Part shown: positions 8,665 through 17,454 of the stretch, piece after piece
Position numbering within the stretch: the stretch's first letter is position 1
Layout of the letters: every line of letters begins with the position of its first letter
Assembly: GCF_025370785.1 (NCBI RefSeq)
Contig: NZ_JAMXFA010000010.1
Span: forward strand, 101,921 to 165,920
Length of the DNA: 64,000 bases
Direction: 5' to 3'
DNA from: Laspinema olomoucense D3b
GTDB lineage: Bacteria > Cyanobacteriota > Cyanobacteriia > Cyanobacteriales > Laspinemataceae
The notes under the pieces: generated by a model
Seen by the model: only the letters and a program-made list of their open reading frames with translations
Told to the model about the DNA's origin: nothing
The model's database searches: none
Translations under genes and position numbers: made by a program

Positions 8665-8957
8665 CGCAATCCGGTACTTATGGCTTTAACCCGCACCCTG
8701 AAGGGTCTGGCTCCACGGACCAAGCCCGCCTGCGCGGGCTCAAGAATAAACCAGGTCTTTGACAAAGGGATTTAGTATTAGTCTACTCCTCAAGGGTCGG
8801 TATCGGATTACAACCTAGGGGCCAGAAACCGGGTTCCTGAACCTAATTGGATGACTCCTTCCCCAATACTCTTCAGCCTGCGCAGGCAGGCTTCGTCTGT
8901 GTAGCCCCACCCTTCAGGGTGCGGGGTTTTATAGACTTTACATACCGGATTTGACAC
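8665..8957. repeat. MITE-like inverted pair of REP-type repeats
   Basis: Two copies of the family-1 two-hairpin repeat face each other: 8689-8740 in one orientation and 8875-8930 in the other, about 134 bp apart. Outside them, GCAATCCGG (near 8667) and CCGGATTTGAC (8945-8955) form further inverted ends, giving a unit of about 290 bp. Each copy has a hairpin AGCCCGC-CTGC-GCGGGCT and a second hairpin CCCACCCT-AGGGTG joined by TCGTCTGTGTAG-type spacer. No open reading frame lies inside. The right edge is about 30 bp before the pentapeptide gene and may carry its promoter. Confidence 0.75.
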
Positions 8958-8979
8958 TCTCTCAGGAGATAGGAACACC

Positions 8980-9960
8980 ATGAAACGGACGATCGCACCA
9001 AAACAGGTGGCGGCAAGGCTGTTATTCGCTGCTGCTGCCGCATTACTTCCCTTAGCCTTTCCCCGAACTGCCTTCGGGGTGAATCCCGATCATGTCCTCC
9101 AGTTATTACGCACCAACGAATGTATGGGATGCGACTTGATTGGGGCGGACTTGCGCGGGGCCAATCTCCCTGGGGCCAATTTACTGGGGGCGGATTTGCG
9201 CGGGGCAAATCTTACCGAGTCTAATCTCAGTGGTGCAGATTTACGCGGGTCGATTCTGCGCTGGGCCGATTTTTCCGGGGCCAATCTGAGTGAAGCGCGG
9301 TTTGTGCGCCCTCTACCCACCACGATTCGCCGCGATCGCATTACCTCGGTTAACCCCCCGTTAGTCATCTCGCAACTCACGGCAGCAGACTTGCGCGATG
9401 CCATTATGAACGGAACCAACCTTCATAAAGCCAATTTAAATGGGGCCAATCTCGTCCGCGCCGATTTGAGAAATGCCAACCTGACCCAAGCGGACTTATC
9501 TACCGCCAATGTACGCGCCGCCAACCTCTCCGGGGCGAATCTCCGGGGGGCGCGGTTACTCACCAGCAAGCTCAATGGTACAGACTTGAGTTTTGCCGAC
9601 TTGAGTTTTACAGAACTCAGCGGGGCCTATCTGATGGATGCCAATCTCCAACAAGCGAGTCTGCGGGGTGCTAATTTATCAGCGATCAAGCCAACGGGTC
9701 CCCAATGTCCCGGGGCCACTTGTAAGGTTTCGCCGACCTACCTAGACCGCGCCAATTTACTGGGGGCCGATTTACGCGGGGCCAATTTCACTGGGGCCAG
9801 TTTAGAACGGGCTACCCTCCAAAATGCCAATTTATATGGGGCAAATCTAGCCGGGGCGCGTCTGGGAGAGGCTAATTTGGAAAATGCTCAATTAATCAAT
9901 ACCAATCTCAACGAGGCGCAACTGAGTCTCACTCCTCAGCCTGGTGCAGGGCGCAGATAG
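8980..9960 (+). CDS. Exported pentapeptide-repeat protein
   Basis: 326 residues. A signal peptide (KRTIAPKQVAARLLFAAAAALLPLAF, cleavage near AFG about residue 33) precedes a short VLQLLRTNECMGCDL cap and then many A(D/N)LxG pentapeptides, such as GADLRGANL, in three blocks (about 48-112, 135-235, 255-315) broken by two non-repeat loops. The second loop holds a Cys pair (CPGATC). Pentapeptides form a right-handed four-sided beta-helix; in cyanobacteria such proteins are numerous and mostly of unknown role, and the signal peptide places this one in the periplasm or thylakoid lumen. The start ATG has AGGAG about 12 bases upstream. The gene follows the MITE-like element directly. Confidence 0.9.
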   Translation: MKRTIAPKQVAARLLFAAAAALLPLAFPRTAFGVNPDHVLQLLRTNECMGCDLIGADLRGANLPGANLLGADLRGANLTESNLSGADLRGSILRWADFSGANLSEARFVRPLPTTIRRDRITSVNPPLVISQLTAADLRDAIMNGTNLHKANLNGANLVRADLRNANLTQADLSTANVRAANLSGANLRGARLLTSKLNGTDLSFADLSFTELSGAYLMDANLQQASLRGANLSAIKPTGPQCPGATCKVSPTYLDRANLLGADLRGANFTGASLERATLQNANLYGANLAGARLGEANLENAQLINTNLNEAQLSLTPQPGAGRR

Positions 9961-9966
9961 TTCCAT

Positions 9967-9998
9967 CTGTAGGGGCAATTTATCAATTGCCCCTACAG
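9967..9998. terminator. Perfect 14-bp hairpin after the pentapeptide gene
   Basis: CTGTAGGGGCAATT and AATTGCCCCTACAG flank the loop TATC. It begins 6 bases after the stop codon. There is no T-run, and the sequence resembles a palindrome widely dispersed in cyanobacterial genomes, so it is probably a repeat reused as a transcript end. Confidence 0.7.
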
Positions 9999-10029
9999 CT
10001 ATATTTCACGTCACAGGCGAGTCCGGACT

Positions 10030-10125
10030 CATACCAAATCCGGGTATCAAAAGTTGTTTTTATCTATTAGCCCGCGCAGGCGGGCTTCGTCTGTGGAGCC
10101 AGACCCTTGAGGGTGTGGGTTTTGA
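10030..10125 (+). repeat. Family-1 two-hairpin repeat
   Basis: AGCCCGC-loop-GCGGGCT at 10069-10086, the spacer TTCGTCTGTGGAG, and a second stem ending GGGTGTGGGTTTT. The preceding 35 bases (AAATCCGGGTATCAAAAGTT) match the sequence before the copy at 56494, so the full unit is close to 95 bp. It lies between the pentapeptide gene and typA. Confidence 0.75.
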
Positions 10126-10256
10126 TGGGAAATCGGAAAAGACAAAAATTTAGATATCGCATCTGCAATCTCGATTAAGATGCGCTAGAATTGTAAAGAA
10201 ATATAAATGCTATCTGCTTCACTTATTTCTGCAATTTCGCATCCTTGACGCAATTT

Positions 10257-12050
10257 ATGAGTCTTCCCATTCGTAACCTCGCCATCATCGCCCACGTCGA
10301 TCACGGTAAAACCACCCTCGTTGACGCTCTCCTCAAACAATCTGGCATCTTCCGCGAAGGGGAAGAGATTCCTGATTGCGTCATGGACTCCAATGACTTA
10401 GAACGGGAGCGCGGCATTACCATTCTCTCCAAAAACACTGCCGTTCGCTACAAAGAAACGTTAATCAATATCGTCGATACCCCCGGTCACGCGGACTTTG
10501 GCGGTGAAGTGGAACGGGTTCTGGGAATGGTGGATGGCTGTCTGCTGATTGTGGATGCCAATGAAGGTCCCATGCCTCAAACTCGCTTTGTCTTGAAAAA
10601 AGCCTTAGAAAAAGGACTCCGCCCGATTGTGGTGATCAATAAAATTGACCGCCCCCGCGCAGACCCCCACGCGGCAGTAGATAAAGTCCTAGATTTATTC
10701 CTGGAACTCGGGGCCGATGATGACCAGTGCGAGTTCCCCTATCTGTTTGCCTCCGGTTTGTCGGGATATGCCAAAACGAAGATGGAAGAAGAAGGGGTGG
10801 ATATGCAGCCCCTATTTGACCTGATTCTCGATCGCGTTCCGCCTCCGGTGGGAGACCCCACTAAACCCCTCCAGTTGCAAGTCACGACCCTGGACTATTC
10901 CGAATATGTAGGCCGGATTGTCATTGGTCGCATTCACAATGGGGTGATTAAAGCTGGTCAACAGGCGGCTTTGGTCAAGGAAGGGGGCGAAATTGTTAAG
11001 GCTAAAATCACCAAATTAATGGGATTTGAAGGTCTCAATCGGGTGGATATGCCGGAAGCTTCAGCAGGTTATATTGTCGCCGTTGCGGGGTTCGCCGATG
11101 CCAATATTGGGGAAACCATTACTTGTCCCAATGATCCCCAAGCGTTACCCCTGATTAAGGTGGATGAACCCACTTTACAGATGACCTTCTGGGTGAATGA
11201 TTCTCCCTTTGCCGGACAAGAAGGAACCTTTGTTACCTCTCGGCAATTGCGCGATCGCCTCCTGCGAGAACTAGAAACTAACGTCGCTCTCCGTGTCGAA
11301 GAAACGGACTCCCCGGATAAATTCCTCGTTTCAGGACGGGGTGAATTGCACCTGGGTATCCTGATCGAAACCATGCGTCGGGAAGGATACGAATTCCAAG
11401 TTTCCCAACCCCAGGTTATCTACCGCGAAATCAATGGTCAACCTTGTGAACCGTTTGAATGTCTGGTTCTGGACGTTCCCGAAGAAGGGGTGGGCGGTTG
11501 TATGCAGCGCCTCGGCGAACGACGCGGGGAAATGCAAGATATGCACGTCAATGCCACCGGACGCACTCAATTGGAATTTGCCATTCCTGCACGAGGTTTA
11601 ATCGGGTTCCGAGGCGAGTTTATGCGTCTGACTCGCGGGGCGGGAATTATGAACCATAGCTTCCTAGATTATCGCCCGCTTGCCGGAGATATTGAAGCCC
11701 GTCGCAACGGTGTAATTATTGCTTTTGAAGAAGGAACGGCGACGTTCTATTCGTTGAAAAATGCTGAGGACCGAGGGGTATTCTTTATTACTCCGGGGAC
11801 GAAAGTATATAAAGGCATGATTGTTGGGGAACATAACCGTCCTCAAGACTTAGATTTGAATGTGGCGAAGACCAAGCAGTTATCCAACGTGCGGTCTTCT
11901 ACGGGAGATGAACTGGTGCAGTTACAAGCGCCGGTGGAAATGAGTTTAGAACGGGCGCTGGAATACATCGGTCCCGAAGAGTTGTTAGAAGTCACGCCGA
12001 TATCGATTCGCTTGCGGAAGATGACGATTAAGAAGTTGGCGAAACGGTAA
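10257..12050 (+). CDS. typA: Ribosome-associated GTPase TypA/BipA
   Basis: Translational GTPase related to EF-G and LepA that binds the ribosome and helps 50S assembly and growth under stress. G motifs are AHVDHGKT (12-19), DTPGH (74-78) and NKID (128-131); the switch I region has ERERGIT. Domains: G domain 1-200, beta-barrel domain 2, two alpha/beta domains including [17 protein letters not shown], and the TypA-specific C-terminal domain with [13 protein letters not shown] and KQLSNVRSS. At 597 residues it is full length. The ATG at 10257 gives the normal [19 protein letters not shown] start; an upstream in-frame TTG is not needed. Confidence 0.97.
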   Translation: MSLPIRNLAIIAHVDHGKTTLVDALLKQSGIFREGEEIPDCVMDSNDLERERGITILSKNTAVRYKETLINIVDTPGHADFGGEVERVLGMVDGCLLIVDANEGPMPQTRFVLKKALEKGLRPIVVINKIDRPRADPHAAVDKVLDLFLELGADDDQCEFPYLFASGLSGYAKTKMEEEGVDMQPLFDLILDRVPPPVGDPTKPLQLQVTTLDYSEYVGRIVIGRIHNGVIKAGQQAALVKEGGEIVKAKITKLMGFEGLNRVDMPEASAGYIVAVAGFADANIGETITCPNDPQALPLIKVDEPTLQMTFWVNDSPFAGQEGTFVTSRQLRDRLLRELETNVALRVEETDSPDKFLVSGRGELHLGILIETMRREGYEFQVSQPQVIYREINGQPCEPFECLVLDVPEEGVGGCMQRLGERRGEMQDMHVNATGRTQLEFAIPARGLIGFRGEFMRLTRGAGIMNHSFLDYRPLAGDIEARRNGVIIAFEEGTATFYSLKNAEDRGVFFITPGTKVYKGMIVGEHNRPQDLDLNVAKTKQLSNVRSSTGDELVQLQAPVEMSLERALEYIGPEELLEVTPISIRLRKMTIKKLAKR

Positions 12051-12080
12051 TTGATGTGAGATTAGCGGACAGTGAGAGTG

Positions 12081-12188
12081 GCGGACAGGCTAAAGCCTGC
12101 CGCTACACGAACAAAGCCCGCCTGCGCGGGCTATTGCGGACAGGTTAAAGCCTGTCGGTACACAAAAAATAGCCCGCCTAGGCGGGCT
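12081..12188. repeat. Tandem pair of about 53-bp two-hairpin units
   Basis: Units 12081-12132 and 12136-12188 are similar end to end. Each has GCGGACAGG-TAAAGCCTG (hairpin), then GGTACAC or GCTACACGAAC, then AGCCCGCC-GGCGGGCT (second hairpin). The second hairpin is the same as in the family-1 repeats while the first differs, so these are hybrid relatives. Confidence 0.7.
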
Positions 12189-12193
12189 ATTTT
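12166..12193. terminator. Bidirectional terminator between typA and the pilT-like gene
   Basis: AAAATAGCCCGCC and GGCGGGCTATTTT form a perfect 13-bp stem around TA, giving a GC stem followed by T-run on both strands. It sits between two convergent genes. Confidence 0.8.
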
Positions 12194-12243
12194 ATTGGAT
12201 GTGATAACTTCAGTGGTTCTCTGGGTTCGTAGGAACGAGAGAA

Positions 12244-13467
12244 TTAAGCAAAATCCCGAGGCGATCGCGAGGCGTCAAATCCTCCAGTGCGAATCAGGCG
12301 ATCGAGTTCTCCAGGATCTGGAGAGTGCATCTCGGCTACTTCGATCGCCACTCGACCATCCATGACTTTCCGATACAGGTCCTGGTTCATCACCTGCATT
12401 CCTTCATAAGTATCGGAATGCATTAAGGCAAAAGCCCCATCATCATCCCCCTTATACAAGTAATCCTGCATGGTGGTGGTATTGATTAACACATCATTAA
12501 TCGTCGTCCGTCCTCCATCGGTGGTGGGAAGCAACAGTTGGGCGATCACCGCATACAAAGTTTCCACAATCTGAATTCGGATTGCAGTTTGTTCTTCGGG
12601 ATTGAACATATTTAAAAGGCGGTTAATGGCGCTGATAGCCGTGCGCGTATGGAGGGTTCCGAGGACCAAGTGGCCCGTTTGGGCGGCTTGGAGGGCGATA
12701 TTGATCGTCAGGCGATCGCGCATTTCCCCAATCAGAATCACATCTGGGTCCTCCCGCAAGGCCGATCGCAAGCTGGAGTGGAAATCCTCGGTATGCAGTC
12801 CCACTTCCCGTTGCGAGATCAGGCAACTTTTTGAGGCATGGACATATTCAATCGGGTCTTCGATGGACAGGACGTGCTTATAGTTGCTTTCGTTCAAACA
12901 GCGAATCATTGCCGCCATTGTCGTCGATTTACCCGAACCCGTCGGACCCGTCACCAAAACCAACCCTTGAGAATGGGAAATCACTTTTTTAAGGACTTCG
13001 GGTAAGCGCAATTCGTCGATGGAGGGAACATGGAGGTCAATCAAGCGCAGGACCATCGCCCCACCCATCAGGGTTTCAAAGCAATTCACCCGACAGCGAA
13101 TAAAGCCGGGGTAGAAAATTGCGGTATCCAGTTCTTTGGTTTTGGCAAATTGGGACCGCTGCGCCGAGGTAAGAATTTCGTTGAGATAAGCGTTAAACTT
13201 TTCCGGGGTCAGGCGTTCTTGTTCGGGGGCTTCGTGCATTTGTCCCCGGATTCTGAATCGGGGGATTTCGCCAACGCGAATGTGAATATCCGAGGCTTTG
13301 GAACTATGGGCTTGTTCAACCAGGGCTTTGATATAATTGGTTTGAGTCTGTGCCGCTTGGGCGGCGTTTCTGCTGGTGATGCCGGAGGGAGGCGGCGGCG
13401 GCGGCGGCAGCACTCTTGGCGGTCCGCTAGATTTCTGGCGTTTTATAGAACTATTTGTGATGGACAT
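12244..13467 (-). CDS. PilT-family retraction ATPase (paralogue)
   Basis: Hexameric ATPase at the base of type IV pili that drives pilus retraction and gliding or phototactic motility. A Pro-rich N-terminal extension (20-27) precedes the PAS-like N-domain (45-140). The ATPase domain has the Walker A GPTGSGKS (174-181), the Asp box and Walker B VILIGEMRD (243-251) and the His box in QTGHLVLGTLHT (263-274). Instead of the usual PilT AIRNLIRE retraction motif, the C-terminal part reads ALMHSDTYEGMQVMNQDL, so this is probably one of the additional PilT proteins of cyanobacteria (PilT2-like) and not the canonical PilT. The second PilT motif variants support that but do not prove it. Confidence 0.88.
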   Translation of the reverse strand: MSITNSSIKRQKSSGPPRVLPPPPPPPSGITSRNAAQAAQTQTNYIKALVEQAHSSKASDIHIRVGEIPRFRIRGQMHEAPEQERLTPEKFNAYLNEILTSAQRSQFAKTKELDTAIFYPGFIRCRVNCFETLMGGAMVLRLIDLHVPSIDELRLPEVLKKVISHSQGLVLVTGPTGSGKSTTMAAMIRCLNESNYKHVLSIEDPIEYVHASKSCLISQREVGLHTEDFHSSLRSALREDPDVILIGEMRDRLTINIALQAAQTGHLVLGTLHTRTAISAINRLLNMFNPEEQTAIRIQIVETLYAVIAQLLLPTTDGGRTTINDVLINTTTMQDYLYKGDDDGAFALMHSDTYEGMQVMNQDLYRKVMDGRVAIEVAEMHSPDPGELDRLIRTGGFDASRSPRDFA

Positions 13468-13907
13468 TTTTTTTTCTCCTAAAGTTGGCGATCGCCCCTG
13501 AATTTTCCTAAAAATGAGTAAAAATACGCTTGGCCGGGATGTCGGGTAGGCCGGTCAATTTTTTGATGTATTTACCCCATATTGTAGAAAATTTTTGTAG
13601 ACTTGGTGGGTTCGGTTTAGGGGTTTCTCATTTTGATAAAGCTCTCCCCCAGTTTGGGGTAAGCCTGCATCAAGTGCGATAAATCGCATCTATCAAAAGT
13701 GGGGACTAAACTGGCCAAAATTGGTCAGAATTCGGGTCACAAAGGAGGTCCAAATCATAAAGTCAGCGCAGCCGCCAGCCTGAGCCTTCCGCCTGGGGGG
13801 TGGAGTTGAGGCATCGGTTCACCGGGAGGGAAAGTAGTCCGACGCGTTGAGTGGGGAGGGCTCACCAGGGAGGGTGAGTTTTTGCTCCCCCAATCTGCTT
13901 GAGGGAG
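13468..13907. other. 440-bp gene-free gap with plus-strand terminator
   Basis: The gap lies upstream of the pilT-like gene and after another minus-strand gene. No coding frame is convincing. CTCACC-AGGGAG-GGTGAG followed by TTTTT (13861-13883) looks like an intrinsic terminator on the plus strand, although no plus-strand gene precedes it. The preceding 250 bases are G-rich with several short complementary blocks, so a plus-strand small RNA is possible. Confidence 0.4.
13861..13883 (+). terminator. Orphan intrinsic terminator
   Basis: A 6-bp stem CTCACC/GGTGAG with a 6-base loop is followed by five T on the plus strand. On the minus strand no T-run follows the stem. No plus-strand gene lies upstream for more than 1.8 kb. 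Confidence 0.5.
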
Positions 13908-14630
13908 TTAGAAAACGGGCACATCGCGATCGTCGGCGTGAGGGGGTTTATAGATATACTCACGGTCGAACTGTAAATCTTTGGCTAATTCTCCTAATGT
14001 TTCTATCTTTTCGAGTTTGAAGACCTCAAAGATATAATCTAAGATTTTATCCTCACTTAAGTTAGCTTTAGTATAATAATAACTTCCGCTGACATCCCGG
14101 CTAATCAGCTTTTCCTGAATTAATTTATCCCGAATGGGTTTAATATACCGATAAAATATCATCACTTGAATGGCGTAGCGCCCCTGAATTTCAAAGAAGC
14201 GCTGTTGTTCTATAAAGCTCATTCTGAAGATGATTTTAATTACTTCTATGCCAATAATAAAATTTAAAAGATGGGTTAAATATTCGGTGGTTAAATTTTC
14301 TGGAATAGCTCCGGTGAGCAAATAATACCGATAATAATATTCGGCGATTCTTTTGGATTCTCCAGCTTCATCAATGCCAAAATGCTGGAGGACCGTATGA
14401 ATGCGGTCATGGAGATAATTTTGAGTTTTTTCAGCTAAACTGACTAATTCCGATTGGATTAAATCATTTAATGCCTGATGTTGCTGTTCGGGAGAAATAC
14501 AAGCAAATAAGGTTAAAGAATTTAAGAGATAGCGGCGGGTACTCGGAGCTTTGGTGCGAAATTCTTCTAGGAAAGAGTGGGGAATAACGTGACCTTTATC
14601 GAAGCGTTTATGTCTAAATTCTTGAGTCAT
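13908..14630 (-). CDS. Uncharacterised, mostly helical 240-residue protein
   Basis: I do not recognise the family. The protein is rich in predicted helix (for example ALNDLIQSELVSLAEKTQNY at about 53-72) and has aromatic clusters such as AEYYYRYYLLTGAI (about 95-108) and SGSYYYTKANLS. No signal peptide, membrane span or catalytic motif is obvious. A winged-helix or terminal alpha-beta fold near 165-225 (KLISRDVSGSYYYTKANL then GELAKDLQF) is possible but weak. Codon use is AT-richer than the neighbours, which may indicate transfer. It is a single gene with long gaps on both sides. Confidence 0.6.
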   Translation of the reverse strand: MTQEFRHKRFDKGHVIPHSFLEEFRTKAPSTRRYLLNSLTLFACISPEQQHQALNDLIQSELVSLAEKTQNYLHDRIHTVLQHFGIDEAGESKRIAEYYYRYYLLTGAIPENLTTEYLTHLLNFIIGIEVIKIIFRMSFIEQQRFFEIQGRYAIQVMIFYRYIKPIRDKLIQEKLISRDVSGSYYYTKANLSEDKILDYIFEVFKLEKIETLGELAKDLQFDREYIYKPPHADDRDVPVF

Positions 14631-15104
14631 AGAATAAATCCTTGACGGCAGCGCTCATGATTGGATAAAGCGGATGAAAGAGCTAACATCCCGGTTCCTC
14701 CTTGTGCGTCACCGGGGAACGATTTCACTCAACAGGACCAGGTGACTTCCACCCGGTGCCACACCGGGGAGGAGAAGGGGGAATGGCGCTTCGGAAACCC
14801 CAGAACCTGGACATTAAAGCCACATCACGACAGGGTTTCAATGGCGAGGGATTGCGATCGCGGGTTGAATCAGGAGGAATCGGAGAAACCGCGATCGCAA
14901 CCCTGGGGTTTCCCGGGACTAGCTGGATTCCGGATTGAGGATTTGGCGTCTGTGCCGAGGGGTGGCAGGTTATGGGGAACTCGGGTATGCCGTTAACCGA
15001 AGAATAGAACGCACCTGTGCTTATCTTACCCTATTTTGGGACGGTTTGAAGGGGCTGGAGAACGCTAGAGTAGCGGGGTTTGGAACGATGCGCTAAATCA
15101 GCAT
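14631..15104. other. 474-bp gene-free, GC-rich structured gap
   Basis: It separates two minus-strand genes. Open frames on the plus strand here have no recognisable protein character. It contains the hairpin CCCGGTG-CCA-CACCGGG near 14752-14769 and a larger imperfect palindrome around two GCGATCGC sites (14857-14905). It could be a long 5' leader of the downstream minus-strand gene; no known riboswitch class fits. Confidence 0.35.
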
Positions 15105-15632
15105 TTAGCTAAACCATAGCAATCCCCCCACCAGTAAAGCGATCGCCACCATTGCCACCCAGACAAATCCATTGTCCTGGGTATTGATTTGGGAGAGGTC
15201 CTCAAACGGCAGTTCCGAGTCGGGTGACTTACGTTTTGGCTGTTTTGCCGTTGTCGTCATGCTGACTTGAGCGACTTTTGAGGTTCCCTCATCTAACTCA
15301 CTCATATCCGGAATCTCCACTCTCCATTCAGGACGGGATCTGAGTTCTGGCGCTTCTAAAATATAGATTAAGCGCTTGGCTTGTTTGCGGGTTTCGATGC
15401 TAGGATGGCGGATGAGAGTTCGGCATAAGGCGATCGCCTCGGAAGATTGTCCTGCTCCCTGGTAGGCGGTGACCAACCACATCAGGGTTTCTCCCCCTAA
15501 TCGGGAATTGCGATCGACTAACTGACTCGCTTTTGCTAAAAATTGCACTGCTTCTCTATACTGGCCTCGCTCAAAGGCGTTTTTGCCAGTTTGGTACTCG
15601 ATCTTAAATTGCTCTAAGGGTTCTGTACTCAC
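15105..15632 (-). CDS. TPR protein with C-terminal membrane anchor
   Basis: 175 residues. Residues about 1-85 form two to three tetratricopeptide-like helix pairs (EYQTGKNAFERGQYREAVQFL, LMWLVTAYQGAGQSSEAIAL, ETRKQAKRLIYILE); residues 95-150 are polar and disordered-looking; the last 20 residues (FVWVAMVAIALLVGGLLWFS) are a single membrane anchor. This layout is conserved in several cyanobacteria, with a probable role as a membrane-tethered scaffold; no enzyme motif is present. It is divergent from the secreted protein gene to its right across a 131-bp promoter region. Confidence 0.75.
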   Translation of the reverse strand: MSTEPLEQFKIEYQTGKNAFERGQYREAVQFLAKASQLVDRNSRLGGETLMWLVTAYQGAGQSSEAIALCRTLIRHPSIETRKQAKRLIYILEAPELRSRPEWRVEIPDMSELDEGTSKVAQVSMTTTAKQPKRKSPDSELPFEDLSQINTQDNGFVWVAMVAIALLVGGLLWFS

Positions 15633-15763
15633 GATTTTTCTATAAAATGTCGCTGTTGATTGCTGATTTAGGCAATCTACTGAATCATTTTAGCGTTCCT
15701 GCGCGTCACCGAACCTGGCACTCGATTTGATTGATTTGGTTTATCCCCTTTTGAGGCAAAACA

Positions 15764-16201
15764 ATGTTGGAGAAATTTCGTTCCTTGAGAGCGTCTCATC
15801 CCGTCGCGATCGCCTTGGCACCGATGGCGATCGCTGCTGGTGTATTGCAGTTTAGCACCCCAGCGGCTCATGCCAATATATCTATCGTGATTGACCGGGG
15901 AATTTCAATTCAAGTAGGACAACCGCGCAATGTCCATTATGGTCACCCTGGGGCTTATCCGGGACAATATAATCCCTATTATCCTCCCAATTATTATCCC
16001 CAATATTATCCCCAATATTATCCTCAAGGGGGACAACCGACGATTCAGAATTCTACCTTAATTAATCCGACAATCATTGATTCCCGCATTGAGAATTCTA
16101 CCCTAATTAATCCGGTGATTATTGATTCGCAAAACCGCAACCGGCTCCTGGTTCAACCTCGGACAAATCGCGTCCGAGGAGTGCTTCCCGGTTCTTTGTA
16201 A
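15764..16201 (+). CDS. Small secreted protein with Tyr/Pro and NSTLINP repeats
   Basis: 145 residues. A signal peptide (hydrophobic VAIALAPMAIAAGVL, cleavage near AAHAN about 38) is followed by an aromatic YYP-rich stretch with PQYYPQYYPQ (about 75-88) and then two near-identical units, NSTLINPTIIDSRI and NSTLINPVIIDSQN (about 96-128), which look like beta-helix turns. A basic tail ends the protein. It is probably extracellular or outer-membrane associated; no homologous function is known to me. The ATG at 15764 has no strong Shine-Dalgarno but fits the signal peptide. Confidence 0.75.
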   Translation: MLEKFRSLRASHPVAIALAPMAIAAGVLQFSTPAAHANISIVIDRGISIQVGQPRNVHYGHPGAYPGQYNPYYPPNYYPQYYPQYYPQGGQPTIQNSTLINPTIIDSRIENSTLINPVIIDSQNRNRLLVQPRTNRVRGVLPGSL

Positions 16202-16223
16202 ATTTCTGGAGTTTTTAAGGATT

Positions 16224-16253
16224 AAATCCGACAGATAACTCTGCCGGATTTTT
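16224..16253. terminator. Terminator of the small secreted protein gene
   Basis: AAATCCG-A-CAG and CTG-C-CGGATTT form an interrupted stem followed by TTTT on the plus strand, 23 bases after the stop codon, between convergent genes. Confidence 0.75.
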
Positions 16254-16329
16254 CATGCTCCTGAAACTTCAAGGGTTACCCCTTTACAGGAGTTGACTGA
16301 AGATATAGCAATTAGGAGGGGGGAGAAAC

Positions 16330-17358
16330 TTAAGCTCGCCGCAACCCCGTATAGCGTTGCATCACCAGAGAACGCTTATCGAGCAAGGTCATAAAAATGG
16401 GCATTTCTGCCGCAGCGCGATCGTCTAAATTGAGGGTCTGAACGGCGGCATCAAAGGTTTCCCCTCGGGTCATTCGTTCGGCAATATCCCCAATTTCATT
16501 CCAAGTTAATTTGCTGTCAATATAGGCTTTTGCCATTGCAATTAACATCGATTCATGGGGATTTCCCTCCCCTTGAGTCATCATGGTGTGAGGAATATCC
16601 AAAACCCGGTCAAAAATATGATACCAACTCCGGGGCGCAAAGCGGGAAACCGACTCAAATAACGTGCGATGTTCCCGATGACCGACCGCGCGATCGCTCT
16701 CACTCGAAATAATAAACATCGGTGCAGACTCTTCTCGTTTGGCCCGATTCAGCACCTGGGACCCCATCAACAACACCGTTTTCAGGGCTTCCACTTCAAA
16801 TCCATCGTACCCATGCCGGATCTGTCCCGGTCTCGGTGCACCCCAGTCGTAATACTCCGGAGTCAGCTTTCGCACAAACAAATCCAACACCCGACTACTG
16901 CTGCTCAAATAGGGCGCAAATAACAAACAACCGGCAATATCGTTACAGCGTTCCAAGGCCAACCATGCTGCCACCGTACCCCCGCCCGATAACCCGCCGA
17001 TGTAGACCTCTTCCCCCAACTCTTGAGCGCGATCGAGCCATTCCTGGGCAAAATTTTGATACACTGCTGCGGTAGTGGGTAATGGAGCAGGATTTTGCCG
17101 ACTCCAATTCCCCCCCTGACCATGACCGGGCATTAAGGGGACTAAAACATTGTAACCCGCCTTAAAAAATGCCTCTCCCATCGGCACAAACTGCCAGGGT
17201 GCAGCAGTAAATCCGTGAAAGAACAGCAACACTTTTTTGGTCCGCCGAGGATGGAGAAAAAAGCGCGATCGACAGTGTTCATTCAGCAGAGGCAGGGCAT
17301 CTTCACGGCTTTTGGCGTTACAAACAAAGTCGGCGATCGAACCACAGTAATTTAACAT
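16330..17358 (-). CDS. Alpha/beta hydrolase (serine hydrolase)
   Basis: Cytoplasmic serine hydrolase of the alpha/beta fold. The oxyanion block is LLFFHGFTAAPWQF (about 44-57), the nucleophile elbow is GLSGGG (about 122-127; Ser in G-x-S-x-G), the acid is likely in SSESDRAVG (about 217-225), and the His is in DIPHTMM (about 253-259). It resembles carboxylesterase/lysophospholipase-type hydrolases. A C-terminal extension of about 70 residues (after 270) is all helical and not part of the core. The substrate cannot be inferred. No signal peptide. Upstream is argB on the same strand at 96 bp, but a common operon is not evident. Confidence 0.8.
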   Translation of the reverse strand: MLNYCGSIADFVCNAKSREDALPLLNEHCRSRFFLHPRRTKKVLLFFHGFTAAPWQFVPMGEAFFKAGYNVLVPLMPGHGQGGNWSRQNPAPLPTTAAVYQNFAQEWLDRAQELGEEVYIGGLSGGGTVAAWLALERCNDIAGCLLFAPYLSSSSRVLDLFVRKLTPEYYDWGAPRPGQIRHGYDGFEVEALKTVLLMGSQVLNRAKREESAPMFIISSESDRAVGHREHRTLFESVSRFAPRSWYHIFDRVLDIPHTMMTQGEGNPHESMLIAMAKAYIDSKLTWNEIGDIAERMTRGETFDAAVQTLNLDDRAAAEMPIFMTLLDKRSLVMQRYTGLRRA

Positions 17359-17454
17359 TTAAACACCCGGTACAGTCAGAAGGATCAAGGATATATAGCT
17401 ATTTCATCCTTCTGACTCACCAATCCTGATATAATGAAAAAGCGCTGCTGAAAT

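Noticed and set aside
9944-10153. 69-residue plus-strand open frame after the pentapeptide gene
   Set aside because: Spans a palindrome and the family-1 repeat; no conserved protein character.
12072-12365. 97-residue plus-strand open frame after typA
   Set aside because: Consists of the tandem hairpin repeats plus the antisense of the pilT-like gene.
13741-13900. Similarity of the G-rich gap to RNase P RNA or a glutamine riboswitch
   Set aside because: Only short GGGAAAGTAG-like matches occur; the rest of the conserved cores is absent.
14661-14996. Plus-strand open frames in the 474-bp gap
   Set aside because: No conserved motif, overlapping frames of equal length, and GC-rich palindromic content.
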